From JACCTU01 sp963737405 (GTDB taxonomy: Bacteria > Actinomycetota > Thermoleophilia > Gaiellales > Gaiellaceae), in the NCBI GenBank assembly GCA_963737405.1, contig CAVTSL010000005.1, forward strand, positions 186,001-250,000: a stretch of DNA of 64,000 nt. Reading direction: 5' to 3'. The notes below the pieces were generated by a model, which was not told the origin of the DNA, searched no databases, and worked only from the letters and a program-made list of their open reading frames with translations. Of the stretch, positions 18,418-27,294 are shown piece by piece; positions within the stretch are counted from its first letter, which is position 1; every line of letters begins with the position of its first letter. A program made the position numbers and the translations under genes.

Positions 18418-20096
18418 CTACTGCCCGCCCAGGAAGACGGTCTTGAACAGGTCGGTGCCGATCGGGCTCGTGAAGTAGCCCCGCACCCGCTTCTGGAAGC
18501 CGAGTGCCGGAACCGAGTGGGCGTACGGAACGCCCGGGACCTGCTGCGCGATCAGGCGGTTCGCCTGCTTGTAGATCGCGAGTGCGCTTCGCCTGGTTCG
18601 TCTCCTGCTCTCCACGGTCGAGCAGCTTGTCGAGCGCGGGGTTCCGCTCACCGAACTGCGGGTTGTACCCCTGGAAGAACACGCCCAGGAAGTTGTCCGC
18701 GTCGGCATAGTCACCCGTCCAGCCGATCAGGGACAGGTGGCCGGCGGTTCCCTCGTTCACGTGCTTCACGTAGTCGGGACGCCACGGCATGCTCGTCGTC
18801 TCGACCTCGAAGCCCGACTGCTCCAGGCTCGCCTTGAACGCCTCGAAGTTCGCCTTCGGGTCCGGCATGTAGGGGCGCGAGACGCCCGTCGGGTACCAGA
18901 AGGAGATCTTGCAGGGCGGTCCGCAACCCGCGGCCCGCAGGAGATCCTTCGAGCGCTGCGGGTTGTACGCGTACTTCGTCACGTTCTTCTCGTACCCGGG
19001 CAGGCTCGGCGGCATGAACTCGTGCGCCACCTGCGCGCGGCCCGCGTAGAACGAGCGGACGACCAGCGCCCGGTTCAGGCCGTAGGCGACCGCACGGCGG
19101 ACGCGCACGTCGTTCATCGGAGCCTTCGCCGAGTTGATCCCGACGTAGGCGACGTTGAACGACGGCCTGTTGAGGACCTTCAGGTTGGAGTTGTTCCGCA
19201 CGGTCGCGACGAGCTGCGGCGCGAGCAGGTCCATGCCCTGGACCTCACCGGTCTGGAGCGCCTGCACGCGTGCGGTGTTGTCGCCGATCGGCCTGATGAT
19301 GATCCGCGCGAGCCGGGCCTTCCGGCCCCAGTAGCTCGCGTTCCGCACGAGGACGACCGACTCGCCGACGCGCCAGCTCTGGAGCCGGTACGGACCGGTG
19401 CCAGTGGGATGGCTGAACGCGTACTGACCCGTCGGGTAGAACGCCCCGTTGCGGATCGTGCCCTGGTTCGCGCCCCAGCGCGCCATCGCGGTCGGGCTCT
19501 GGATCGAGAACGCCGAGAGCACGAGCGACGCGAGGAACGGACCGTTGCGGCGCGCCAGCTTGATGACCGCCGTGGTCGCATTCTTCGCACGGCAGCTCTG
19601 GTACAGCGGCTTGCCGAGCGTCGAGTTCTCGTTCTTGCGGAACCCGCCGAAGACCGTCTGGTAGTAGTAGGTCGCAGACGCGTCCTGGAACGGGCCGCTG
19701 AAGTTGTACCAGCGGTTGAAGTTCGCGCACACGGCGGCCGCGTTGAACGGCGTGCCGTCGTGGAACTTCACTCCGCTGTCGAAGGATGAACGTGTAGGTC
19801 TTCCCGTCCTTGGCGACGCTCCAGCTTCTCGCGAGCGACGGACTGATCTTCGTCGTGCCGGGCACGAAGTCCACCAGGCTCTCGTAGATCTGCTTCGTGA
19901 CCCGGAACGACTCGCCGTCAGAGACGAGCGCCGGATCGAGATACGTCGGATCGCTCGCACCGGCGTAGATCAGGGTGTCGACGGAGGTCGCCGAGGGCGA
20001 AGCCTCCGATCTCGACCCGGCCGTTGCGGCTCCCGCAACGAGCAAGCAGGTCACCACCGCACCCGCCATGCTCAGGAGCTTCAAATTGCCCCTCAA
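18418..20096 (-). CDS. Peptide ABC transporter substrate-binding protein (SBP family 5, system 2), two frameshifts
   Basis: Secreted binding protein of about 555 residues once two indels are corrected (about 19783 and 18592). Segment 1 has a signal peptide (LLSMAGAVVTCLLVAGAATAG, no convincing lipobox) and YTFIL. Segment 2 runs from GVKFHDGTPF through VVLVRNASYWGRKA to LLDRGEQETNQAK. Segment 3 gives ALAIYKQANRLIAQQVPGVP and ends TDLFKTVFLGGQ. TTG 20096 is the longest start. A TTG 12 bases inside has a better SD (GAGGGG). It is the first gene of operon 2. Without correction the product would be non-functional. Confidence 0.78.
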
Positions 20097-20175
20097 ACTG
20101 CCACCACCTCTCGTGTCGCTGCTGCCTGCGAAGGAGTATTCAGCAGGTAAGACGGGTTGGCAAACGAATTGTTAA

Positions 20176-20195
20176 GGGGCGGCCGAAGCCGCCCC
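20176..20195 (-). terminator. Terminator hairpin downstream of the sigma-factor gene
   Basis: Perfect 8-bp stem GGGGCGGC / GCCGCCCC with a CGAA tetraloop. On the minus strand TTAACAATT follows. It separates the sigma gene from the peptide-transporter operon. Confidence 0.7.
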
Positions 20196-20223
20196 TCGTC
20201 AAGGTCGAACGCTGTTCTCGCGA

Positions 20224-21303
20224 TTACGCCGCGGAGGCCACAGAGATCAGATCGCGCAGCGCGCCGAGACGCGCCAGCGCCTGACCTTCGAGCTGACGGA
20301 CGCGCTCGCGCGTCAGGTCGAGCTCGTGTCCGATCGCCTCGAGCGTCCACGGCTCGCCCTCGAAGCCGAACCGCAGCTCGAGGATGCGACGCTCGCGCTC
20401 CGGGAGCGCGTCGAGTGCCTTGCGCACGCCCTGGCGGCGGAGTGACTCCTCCGCCTCGTCGAACGGATCGGGTGCCTCGCGGTCGGCGAAGAGATCGCCG
20501 AGCTCGCCCTCGTCGTCCGCGCCGACCGTCTGGTTGAGCGAGACCGAAGCCGACGCGGCGCCGAGCGCCTCGTCGACGTGCTGGATCGGCAGGCCGGTCG
20601 CCTCCGCGAGCTCCTCCTTCGTCGCCTCGCGGCCGAGCTCGACCTCGAGCCGGCGTGCGGCGCGCGACAGCTTCTGCTGCCGCTCGACGACATGGACGGG
20701 CACACGGATCGTCCGGGCGTGGTTCGCCACGGCGCGCTGGACCGACTGGCGGATCCACCAGGTCGCGTAGGTCGAGAACTTGAAGCCGCGCCGCCAGTCG
20801 AACTTCTCGACTGCGCGGTTCAGGCCCAGGGTTCCCTCCTGGATCAGGTCGAGGAACGGCACGCCGAGCCCGCGGTATCCCTTGGCGATGGACACCACGA
20901 GCCGGAGGTTCGATTCGATCATGTGACGCTTCGCGACCGGGTCGCCTCGCTCGATGCGCTTCGCGAGTGCGACCTCGTCGGCTGCTGTGAGCAGCTTGTG
21001 CTTGCCGACATCGGCCAGGAAGAGCTGAAGGCTGTCCGCAGATCCCGAGAGCGGCTGATGCTCGAGATTGAGGCGGGTGTTGACCTTCTCCGCCTCCTTC
21101 TCATCGGTCGCAGCGGCACGGATCTCGAAGCCGATCGATTCGAGCTCATGGCGCAGCTGCTCGAGGTCCTCCTCGTTCAGCTCCTGCTCCTGCGCCATCG
21201 TCTCGAGCGAGGTCGCCTCGATGAAGCCCTGCTCCTCCGAGGCTTCGACGATCGCCTTCACCGGCTCCGAGTCCAGAAGTTCCTGCAACTGATTCTGCGT
21301 CAA
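20224..21303 (-). CDS. rpoD: RNA polymerase sigma-70 factor, primary (RpoD) type
   Basis: Group 1/2 sigma factor of 359 residues. Region 1.2 reads DSLQLFLADVGKHKLLTAADEVALAKRIERGD. Region 2 has NLRLVVSIAKGYRGLGVPFLDLIQEG and KFSTYATWWIRQ (core binding and -10 melting). Region 3 follows (IRVPVHVVERQQKL). Region 4.2 has RERRILELRFGFEGEPWTLEAIGHELDLTRERVRQLE (-35 binding). It directs transcription of housekeeping genes. TTG 21303 was chosen because AGGAAG lies about 12 bases upstream and the helical N-terminus starts there. A GTG at 21366 is also open. It sits downstream of topA on the same strand, with a 15-bp palindrome upstream. Confidence 0.88.
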   Translation of the reverse strand: MTQNQLQELLDSEPVKAIVEASEEQGFIEATSLETMAQEQELNEEDLEQLRHELESIGFEIRAAATDEKEAEKVNTRLNLEHQPLSGSADSLQLFLADVGKHKLLTAADEVALAKRIERGDPVAKRHMIESNLRLVVSIAKGYRGLGVPFLDLIQEGTLGLNRAVEKFDWRRGFKFSTYATWWIRQSVQRAVANHARTIRVPVHVVERQQKLSRAARRLEVELGREATKEELAEATGLPIQHVDEALGAASASVSLNQTVGADDEGELGDLFADREAPDPFDEAEESLRRQGVRKALDALPERERRILELRFGFEGEPWTLEAIGHELDLTRERVRQLEGQALARLGALRDLISVASAA

Positions 21304-21420
21304 AGTAGGTAAGTCTTCCTTTCGCGCTTGCCTGTGGGCGTGCGTTCGCACGAGCCCCTTTCGCACTCTAGGAGGTCTCTCCTGTCGGTGCTAGAGGGTC
21401 TGAACGAATCGCAACCGAAT

Positions 21421-21435
21421 ACCAACAATGTTGGT
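21421..21435. promoter_or_regulatory. Perfect 15-bp palindrome upstream of the sigma-factor gene
   Basis: ACCAACA-A-TGTTGGT lies about 120 bases before the chosen start. It is a candidate binding site for an unidentified regulator or an element of the promoter region. Confidence 0.45.
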
Positions 21436-21456
21436 CTCAACCAGGGAAACGCCGCC

Positions 21457-21481
21457 CGCGCCCCGGGCATTCCAGGGCGCG
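21457..21481 (-). terminator. Terminator-like hairpin after topA
   Basis: Arms CGCGCCC and GGGCGCG flank an 11-base loop, 50 bases past the topA stop. No T-run was seen. Confidence 0.45.
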
Positions 21482-21530
21482 CGAAGCCCGTCCCTGCTTC
21501 TACAGACGAACGAACCGCCTGAAAGTTTCC

Positions 21531-24119
21531 CTACGCCCTCGTTCGGCGTCGGCCACGCGGCGCCGGACCGCGGGCGCGCCGGTCCGCGAGCAGCTCCAGC
21601 GCCCGCTCGAACGAGATCGATTCGACCTCGTCGCCGGCCTTGAGGCTCGCGTTCGTCTCCCCGTCGGTGACGTAGGGACCGAAGCGGCCGTTCCGGATGA
21701 CGATCTTCTTCGCGGTCGTCGGGTCGACGCCGACCTCGCGGAGCGGCCCCGCCGCGGCGCCGCGGCGTCGGCGCTCCTTCGGCTTGCGGAGGAGCTCGAG
21801 CGCCTCTTCGAGCGTGACCGTGAAGAGCTGCTCCTCGCTCTCGAGCGAGCGTGTCTCGGTGCCCTTCTTCACGTAGGGGCCGTACCGGCCGTTGAGCGCC
21901 TCGACGTCCTCGCCGTCGGTCGGATCGGGCCCCAGGACTCGCGGGAGCGAGAGGAGCTTCACGGCGTCGTCGAGCGTGACGGTGTCGAGGGACATCGACT
22001 TGAAGAGCGACGCCGTCTTCGGCTTCGACTTGTCGTCCTCGGAGAGCACCTCGGTCACGTACGGGCCGAAGCGGCCGGTCTTCGCGACGAGCTGGCGTCC
22101 CGTCTCGGGATGGACGCCGAGCTCGCGGTCGCCTGACGGCTGCGCGAGAAGCTCCTTTGCCTTCTCGAGCGTCAGCTCGTCGGGCGCGATGTCGAGCGGC
22201 ACGCTCGCGCGCTCCTCGCCGCGCTCGACGTACGGGCCGTAGCGACCGACGCGAAGCGCGATGTCCTCGCCGATCGGGAACGTGTTCACCGCGCGCGCGT
22301 CGATCTCGCCGAGCGCGGTGACGAGCTCCTTCAGCCCCGCCTCGTGCTCGCCCCCGTCGTTCTCGCCGAAGTAGAAGCGGCGGAGCCACTCGACCCGCCC
22401 CTCGTCGCCCGCGGCGATGCGGTCGAGGTCGTCCTCCATCCGGGCGGTGAACTCGTAGTCGACGAGGCGGCCGAAGTGCTTCTCGAGCAGCTCGACCACC
22501 GAGAACGCGAGGAACGACGGGACGAGCGCGGTGCCCCGCTTGAAGACGTAGCCGCGGTCGAGGATCGTGCCCATGATCGCCGCGTACGTCGACGGGCGGC
22601 CGATGCCGCGCTCCTCGAGCGCCCGCACGAGCGTCGCCTCGGTGTAGCGCGGCGGCGGCGAGGTCGCGTGCCCCTGCGCGGTCAGCTCGCGGGTCTCGAG
22701 ACCCTGCCCCTCCTCGAGGTTCGGCAGCGGGCGGTTCTCCTCGTCGTCCTCGTCGTCCTTGCCGACCTCGTAGGCGGCGAGGAAGCCGGGGAACGTGATC
22801 ACGGTGCCCGACGCGCCGAGCTCGACGTCCTCGCCCGACGACGACGCCGCGCCGAGCCGAAGCGAGACGGTCTGCCCGCGGGCGTCGGCCATCTGCGAGG
22901 AGATCGTGCGCTTCCAGATCAGCTCGTAGAGGGCGAGCTCGTCGCGGTTCAGCTCGCCGCGCACCTCGGTCGGCGTCCGGAAGCGGTCGCCGGCCGGCCG
23001 GATCGCCTCGTGCGCCTCCTGTGCGTTCTTCACCTTGCGCTCGTAGCTCCGCGGCTTCGGCGGGAGGTAGTCGGCGCCGTAGAGCTCCGTCACCTGCCGA
23101 CGCGCCGCTGTGACCGCCGCCTCGGAGAGCGACGTCGAATCGGTGCGCATGTAGGTGATGTAGCCGTTCTCGTAGAGGCGCTGCGCGACGCGCATCGTCG
23201 TCTGCGACGAGTAGCGCAGCTTGCGGCTCGCCTCCTGCTGAAGGGTTGCGGTCCGGAACGGTGCGGTCGGCCGGCGCGTGTACGGCTTCTCGTCCTTGCT
23301 CCGCACGCTGAACGTCGCGTCCGCGAGGCGCTCGAGGAGCCCGCGCGCCGCGCTCTCGTCGAGATGCACGATCTCGGGGTTCTTGAGCTTTCCGTCCGCG
23401 CCGAAGTCGGAGCCTCGTGCGACGCGCTTGCCGTCGAGCGAGACGAGGCGCGCGGTGAACGAGCCCGGGTCGAAGATCCCTTCGAGGTCCCAGTACGAGA
23501 CGTCGACGAAGGCGATGCGCTCGCGCTCGCGTTCCACGACGAGCCGCGTCGCGACCGACTGCACACGGCCGGCGGAGAGCCCCTGCGTCACCTTCTTCCA
23601 GAGCACCGGCGAGACCTCGAAGCCGTAGAGCCGGTCGAGGATGCGCCGCGTCTCCTGCGCGTCGACGAGGCGATCGTCGATGTCGCGCATCTGCCCGAGC
23701 GAGCGCTCGATCGCGTCCCGCGTGATCTCGTGGAAGACCATCCGGTGGACCGGGACCTTCGGCTTCAGCACCTCCTTCAGGTGCCAGGCGATCGCCTCGC
23801 CCTCGCGGTCCTCGTCCGTCGCGAGCAGCAGCTCGTCGGCCTGCTTGAGCTGCTTCTTCAGGTCGTCGACGGTTCTCTTCTTGTCCTTGTCGACGAGGTA
23901 GAGCGGCTCGAACTCCTCGTCGATCGCGACGCCCATCGTCCCGTACTTCGCGCGCTTCTCCTTCGGGATCTCGGACGCCCGGCTCGGAAGGTCGCGGATG
24001 TGCCCGACGCTCGAGGCGACCGTGAAGCCGTCCCCGAGGTAGCCCGAGATCGTCCGCGCCTTGGCGGGGGATTCGACGATGACGAGGCGGTTTCCGCCGC
24101 TTTTCTCCGTGGTCGCCAC
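21531..24119 (-). CDS. topA: DNA topoisomerase I (type IA)
   Basis: Enzyme of 862 residues that relaxes negative supercoils by transient single-strand cleavage. The Toprim domain is visible in LVIVESPAKARTISGYLG and LLLATDEDREGEAIAWH (metal-binding DEDRE). The catalytic tyrosine lies in GYITYMRTDST. The C-terminus lacks Cys4 zinc fingers and instead carries four Topo_C repeats with GRYGPYV or GRFGPYV motifs (VGRYGPYVERG, KTGRFGPYVTE, LNGRYGPYVKK, RNGRFGPYVTD) and a basic tail. This is the usual actinobacterial form. GTG 24119 has AAGGTG upstream. A GTG 9 bases earlier is possible. Divergent from the acyltransferase operon. Confidence 0.95.
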   Translation of the reverse strand: MATTEKSGGNRLVIVESPAKARTISGYLGDGFTVASSVGHIRDLPSRASEIPKEKRAKYGTMGVAIDEEFEPLYLVDKDKKRTVDDLKKQLKQADELLLATDEDREGEAIAWHLKEVLKPKVPVHRMVFHEITRDAIERSLGQMRDIDDRLVDAQETRRILDRLYGFEVSPVLWKKVTQGLSAGRVQSVATRLVVERERERIAFVDVSYWDLEGIFDPGSFTARLVSLDGKRVARGSDFGADGKLKNPEIVHLDESAARGLLERLADATFSVRSKDEKPYTRRPTAPFRTATLQQEASRKLRYSSQTTMRVAQRLYENGYITYMRTDSTSLSEAAVTAARRQVTELYGADYLPPKPRSYERKVKNAQEAHEAIRPAGDRFRTPTEVRGELNRDELALYELIWKRTISSQMADARGQTVSLRLGAASSSGEDVELGASGTVITFPGFLAAYEVGKDDEDDEENRPLPNLEEGQGLETRELTAQGHATSPPPRYTEATLVRALEERGIGRPSTYAAIMGTILDRGYVFKRGTALVPSFLAFSVVELLEKHFGRLVDYEFTARMEDDLDRIAAGDEGRVEWLRRFYFGENDGGEHEAGLKELVTALGEIDARAVNTFPIGEDIALRVGRYGPYVERGEERASVPLDIAPDELTLEKAKELLAQPSGDRELGVHPETGRQLVAKTGRFGPYVTEVLSEDDKSKPKTASLFKSMSLDTVTLDDAVKLLSLPRVLGPDPTDGEDVEALNGRYGPYVKKGTETRSLESEEQLFTVTLEEALELLRKPKERRRRGAAAGPLREVGVDPTTAKKIVIRNGRFGPYVTDGETNASLKAGDEVESISFERALELLADRRARGPAPRGRRRTRA

Positions 24120-24165
24120 GCGGTCCACCTTAGCCCGTGTTGTCAAGGCGGCAGAATTCGGCGCC

Positions 24166-24786
24166 GTGGCGCCACGACCTTCTCCTCTGTACCGGACCAT
24201 CGCCGCGCTGTCCCGTCCCGTCACGAATCTGCTCTTCCGCCCGAAGACGACCGGAATCGAGAACGTGCCGCGCGAGGGAGGCTTCGTGATGGCCGCGAAT
24301 CACCTGTCCAACTTCGACCCGTGGGCCGTCGGGCTCCCCATCTTCCCCTGGCGGTTCCTGCGGTTCATGGGGAAGTCGGAGCTCTTCTGGTGGCCGCTCG
24401 GCCCCATCATCTCGGCCGGCGGCGCGTTCAAGGTGCGGCGCGGTCAGGCGGACATCGGCGCGATCGAGACTGCGGTCGAGCTCGCGCGTGAGGGCCACGC
24501 CGTGATGATGTTCCCCGAGGGAACGCGCAGGAAGAAAGGAATGGTGAAGAAGTACCAACCGCGCGCGCACACGGGCGCCGCCCGCATCGCGCTCTCCGCA
24601 GGCGTGCCGCTGATCCCGGCGGCGATCAAGGGAACCGACAACCTGCTGCGGCTCGGACCGCTGCGCGTCGCGTACGGCGAGCCCGTTCAGCTCGACGACC
24701 TGCGCGCGCAGGATCCGCGTGAGGCCTCGCAGGAGGCGACCGACCGGCTGATGGCCGAGATCGAGCGGCTCGAGGCGACACTGTGA
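24166..24786 (+). CDS. 1-acyl-sn-glycerol-3-phosphate acyltransferase (PlsC family)
   Basis: Membrane-associated acyltransferase of 206 residues that would add the second acyl chain to lysophosphatidate in phospholipid synthesis. The catalytic HX4D motif is NHLSNFD. GGAFKVRRGQ and FPEGTRRKKG form the glycerol-phosphate-binding blocks, and LIPAAIKGTD is the later conserved block. GTG 24166 was chosen because the family N-terminus begins here. The open frame upstream is antisense to topA. The stop overlaps the exonuclease start (GTGA), so it is the first gene of a three-gene coupled operon. Confidence 0.88.
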   Translation: MAPRPSPLYRTIAALSRPVTNLLFRPKTTGIENVPREGGFVMAANHLSNFDPWAVGLPIFPWRFLRFMGKSELFWWPLGPIISAGGAFKVRRGQADIGAIETAVELAREGHAVMMFPEGTRRKKGMVKKYQPRAHTGAARIALSAGVPLIPAAIKGTDNLLRLGPLRVAYGEPVQLDDLRAQDPREASQEATDRLMAEIERLEATL

Positions 24787-25616
24787 GTCGGCCGCTGCTC
24801 GCAGTCGACGGCGACTCGCTCGCGCACCGCGCGTACCACGCGCTGCCGAAGCAGATCCGCCGCGCAGAAGGCCGGCCCGCGAACATGATCGTCGGCTTCA
24901 CGAACATGCTCGTCGGGCTGTGGGACATCGTCGAGCCGCGCGCGACGTTCGTCGGCTTCGACACCCTCACGACGCCGACCTACCGGCACGTGGCGTTCCC
25001 GGCGTACCAGTCCGGACGCGAGTTCCCGGATGATCTCCTCGAGCAGCTCGACCTGCTGCCCGAGCTCGTCGCGGCGCTCGGCTTCGCGCACGCGAAGGAG
25101 CCGGGCTACGAGGCCGACGACTTCCTCGGCGCGGCGGTCGCGTCGGAGGAGAAGAAGAAGAGGAGCGTCGTCGTCGCGACCTCCGACCGCGATCTCTTCC
25201 AGCTCGTGAGCGACCTGACGACGGTCCTCCAGCCTGTGCGCGGCGTCAGCGAGCTCGCCTGGGTCGGTCCAGATGAGGTGCGCGAGCGCTACGGCGTCGA
25301 GCCGAAGCAGGTGCCCGACTTCATCGCGCTCCGCGGCGACCCGTCCGACCGCCTGCCGGGGGCGAAGGGCGTCGGCGCGAAGACGGCCGCGTCGATCCTC
25401 GCCCAGTACGGAACCCTCGAGGCGGCGCTCGAGGAAGGACGCTTCCCGGCGCAGGCGGAGGACTTGCGCCTCTTCCGCCGAATCGCGACCGTGGACGCCT
25501 CTGCTCCTCTCCCTCCCCTCAGAGACCAGACGCCGAAGTGGGCGGAGGCGTCCGCCCTCGCCGAGCAGTGGGGGTTGAACGCGGTCTCTGAGCGCCTCGC
25601 AGCGCGGGCCGCGTGA
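24783..25616 (+). CDS. Stand-alone 5'-3' exonuclease (PolA N-terminal / FEN family)
   Basis: Nuclease of 277 residues without a polymerase domain. Metal-binding acidic residues lie in LAVDGDSLAHRAYHAL, EADDFLG and VVATSDRDLFQLV. The H3TH DNA-binding region is FIALRGDPSDRLPGAKGVGAKTA. Such enzymes remove RNA primers or flaps and can support PolA. It overlaps by 4 bases both the upstream acyltransferase and the downstream deacetylase-like gene, so all three are probably co-translated although their functions seem unrelated. Confidence 0.88.
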   Translation: MSRPLLAVDGDSLAHRAYHALPKQIRRAEGRPANMIVGFTNMLVGLWDIVEPRATFVGFDTLTTPTYRHVAFPAYQSGREFPDDLLEQLDLLPELVAALGFAHAKEPGYEADDFLGAAVASEEKKKRSVVVATSDRDLFQLVSDLTTVLQPVRGVSELAWVGPDEVRERYGVEPKQVPDFIALRGDPSDRLPGAKGVGAKTAASILAQYGTLEAALEEGRFPAQAEDLRLFRRIATVDASAPLPPLRDQTPKWAEASALAEQWGLNAVSERLAARAA

Positions 25617-26458
25617 AGGTCGTCTCGCACGCGGACCTCGCTCGCCTCCACCCGACGCAGCACCATCCGGAGTCGCCCGAGCGGCTGCGCGTCCTCCTCG
25701 AGCGGTTCGAGTGGACGGAGGCACGGCCCGCGCGACAGGCCGACGTCCTGCGCTGCCACACGCGCGACTACGTCGAGCGGCTCGAGCTGATCGACACCGA
25801 GACCTGGCTCGACGGCGACACCGTCGCGACCGAGACGTCGTACGAGGCGGCGCTGCTCGCCGCCGGCGTCTCGATCGCAGCCGTGGAGCAGGGATCGTTC
25901 GCGCTCGTCCGGCCGCCCGGGCACCACGCGCTCCCGAACCGCGCGATGGGCTTCTGCCTCTTCGACAACGTCGCGATCGCCGCGCGGTTCGCGCAGGCGG
26001 AGCTGGGACTCGGGCGCGTCGCGATCCTCGACTGGGACGTGCACCACGGAAACGGGACGCAGGCGATCTTCTGGGACGACCCCACAGTCTTCTATGCGTC
26101 GATCCACCAGTGGCCCTTCTACCCGGGGAGCGGCGGACCCGACGAGCAGAACGAGACGACGTTGAACGTGCCGCTCGGCGCCGGGTCGGGCGACGACGAG
26201 CTCCTGCACGCGCTCGACGGGCTCGTCGAGCCCGCGCTCGCTCGCTTCGACCCCGAGCTGCTTCTCGTGTCGGCCGGGTTCGACGCGCACGAGGACGATC
26301 CGCTCGCGTATCTCCGCGTGACGACCGACGGATTCCGTGAGATCGCCGCTCGTTCCCGAAGGTACGCGCCGCGGGTCGCCGCGGTCCTCGAGGGCGGCTA
26401 CAACCTCGCCACGCTGCCCGACCTCGTCGCGTCGGCGCTCGTGGGGTTCGGCGAATGA
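25613..26458 (+). CDS. Histone deacetylase family hydrolase (AcuC/HdaH/APAH-like)
   Basis: Zn-dependent amidohydrolase of 281 residues of the arginase/deacetylase fold. RPPGHHALPNRAMGFC carries the catalytic HH pair. LDWDVHHGNGTQ holds the metal Asp and His, and LVSAGFDAHEDDPL provides the second metal Asp. LEGGYNL is the C-terminal loop. Bacterial members remove acetyl groups from protein lysines, acetoin pathway enzymes or polyamines. The target cannot be assigned here. GTG 25613 overlaps the exonuclease stop. A strong hairpin follows immediately. Confidence 0.87.
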   Translation: MKVVSHADLARLHPTQHHPESPERLRVLLERFEWTEARPARQADVLRCHTRDYVERLELIDTETWLDGDTVATETSYEAALLAAGVSIAAVEQGSFALVRPPGHHALPNRAMGFCLFDNVAIAARFAQAELGLGRVAILDWDVHHGNGTQAIFWDDPTVFYASIHQWPFYPGSGGPDEQNETTLNVPLGAGSGDDELLHALDGLVEPALARFDPELLLVSAGFDAHEDDPLAYLRVTTDGFREIAARSRRYAPRVAAVLEGGYNLATLPDLVASALVGFGE

Positions 26459-26459
26459 G

Positions 26460-26487
26460 AACGGCCGGCGCGCGAACGCCGGCCGTT
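26460..26487 (+). terminator. Terminator hairpin after the deacetylase-like gene
   Basis: Perfect 11-bp stem AACGGCCGGCG / CGCCGGCCGTT with a 6-base loop, directly after the stop codon. There is only a short T signal. It ends the three-gene operon. Confidence 0.65.
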
Positions 26488-26605
26488 GCCAGAGAACCAC
26501 TCGGACGTTCAGCTCACTCCTGAGCCGTTCCTGACATCGGCCCGCGGGCGACGACGCTCGCGACCCAGGGCGGGTGAAGGACGTCCCTCGACGCGAGTGA
26601 TTCGG

Positions 26606-27250
26606 TCAGCGCCGCGCGACGGCCAGGAGCTCGAGCGCCTCGCGCCGCGACGACACGTTGAGCTTGTGCAGCAGGCTCTTGACGTGGGAGCGGACGGTGT
26701 GCTCGGAGATGAAGAGCCGCTTCGCGATGTCGTCGGTGCCGAGGTGCTCGTCGAGGAGCAGGAGCACCTCGACCTCGCGCGCGCTGAGCGCACCGGCGAT
26801 GTCGTCGGGCACGCCGCCGTTCCGGTGGCCGCCCTCGCGCACCTGGTCGAGCAGGCGCTTCGCGACCTCGCCGGAGAGCGCGGCCTCGCCGCGGACGACG
26901 CCGCGGAGGAACTCGACGATGCGGTCCGGCGGCTCGCTCTTCAGCAGGTAGCCGGCGGCGCCCGCGCGGATCGTCGCGAGCAGGTTCTCCTCGGTGCCGG
27001 ACGCCGTGAGGACGATCACCTCGGTGTCGGGAGCGGCGTCGCGGATCCGCGGAAGCGCGGCGAGACCGTCGACGCCGGGCATCGAGAGATCGAGCAGGAC
27101 GACCTCCGGCACGAGCTCGCCGGCGAGCGCCACCGCCTGCTCGCCGTCGGAGGCCTGGCCGACGACCTCGAAGCCGTTGGCACCGAGCAGGGTCGCGAGA
27201 GCCTCCCGCGTCAGGGGATGGTCGTCCACGATCAAGACGCGCGGCTGCAT
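26606..27250 (-). CDS. NarL/FixJ-type response regulator
   Basis: Two-domain regulator of 214 residues. The receiver domain has the acidic pair in LIVDDHP, the phosphorylated Asp in VVLLDLSMPGVDG, and the conserved Thr and Lys in VLTAS and LLKS. The output is a LuxR HTH (ALSAREVEVLLLLDEHLGTD, then ISEHTVRSHVKSLLHKLNVS). It is divergent from a histidine kinase 44 bases away and is very probably its partner. Phosphorylation would promote DNA binding, possibly including autoregulation of the shared intergenic region. Confidence 0.92.
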   Translation of the reverse strand: MQPRVLIVDDHPLTREALATLLGANGFEVVGQASDGEQAVALAGELVPEVVLLDLSMPGVDGLAALPRIRDAAPDTEVIVLTASGTEENLLATIRAGAAGYLLKSEPPDRIVEFLRGVVRGEAALSGEVAKRLLDQVREGGHRNGGVPDDIAGALSAREVEVLLLLDEHLGTDDIAKRLFISEHTVRSHVKSLLHKLNVSSRREALELLAVARR

Positions 27251-27294
27251 CTCAAAAGCTCATCGGCAGCAGGTGCGCTGCCGATTAGAGGGAC

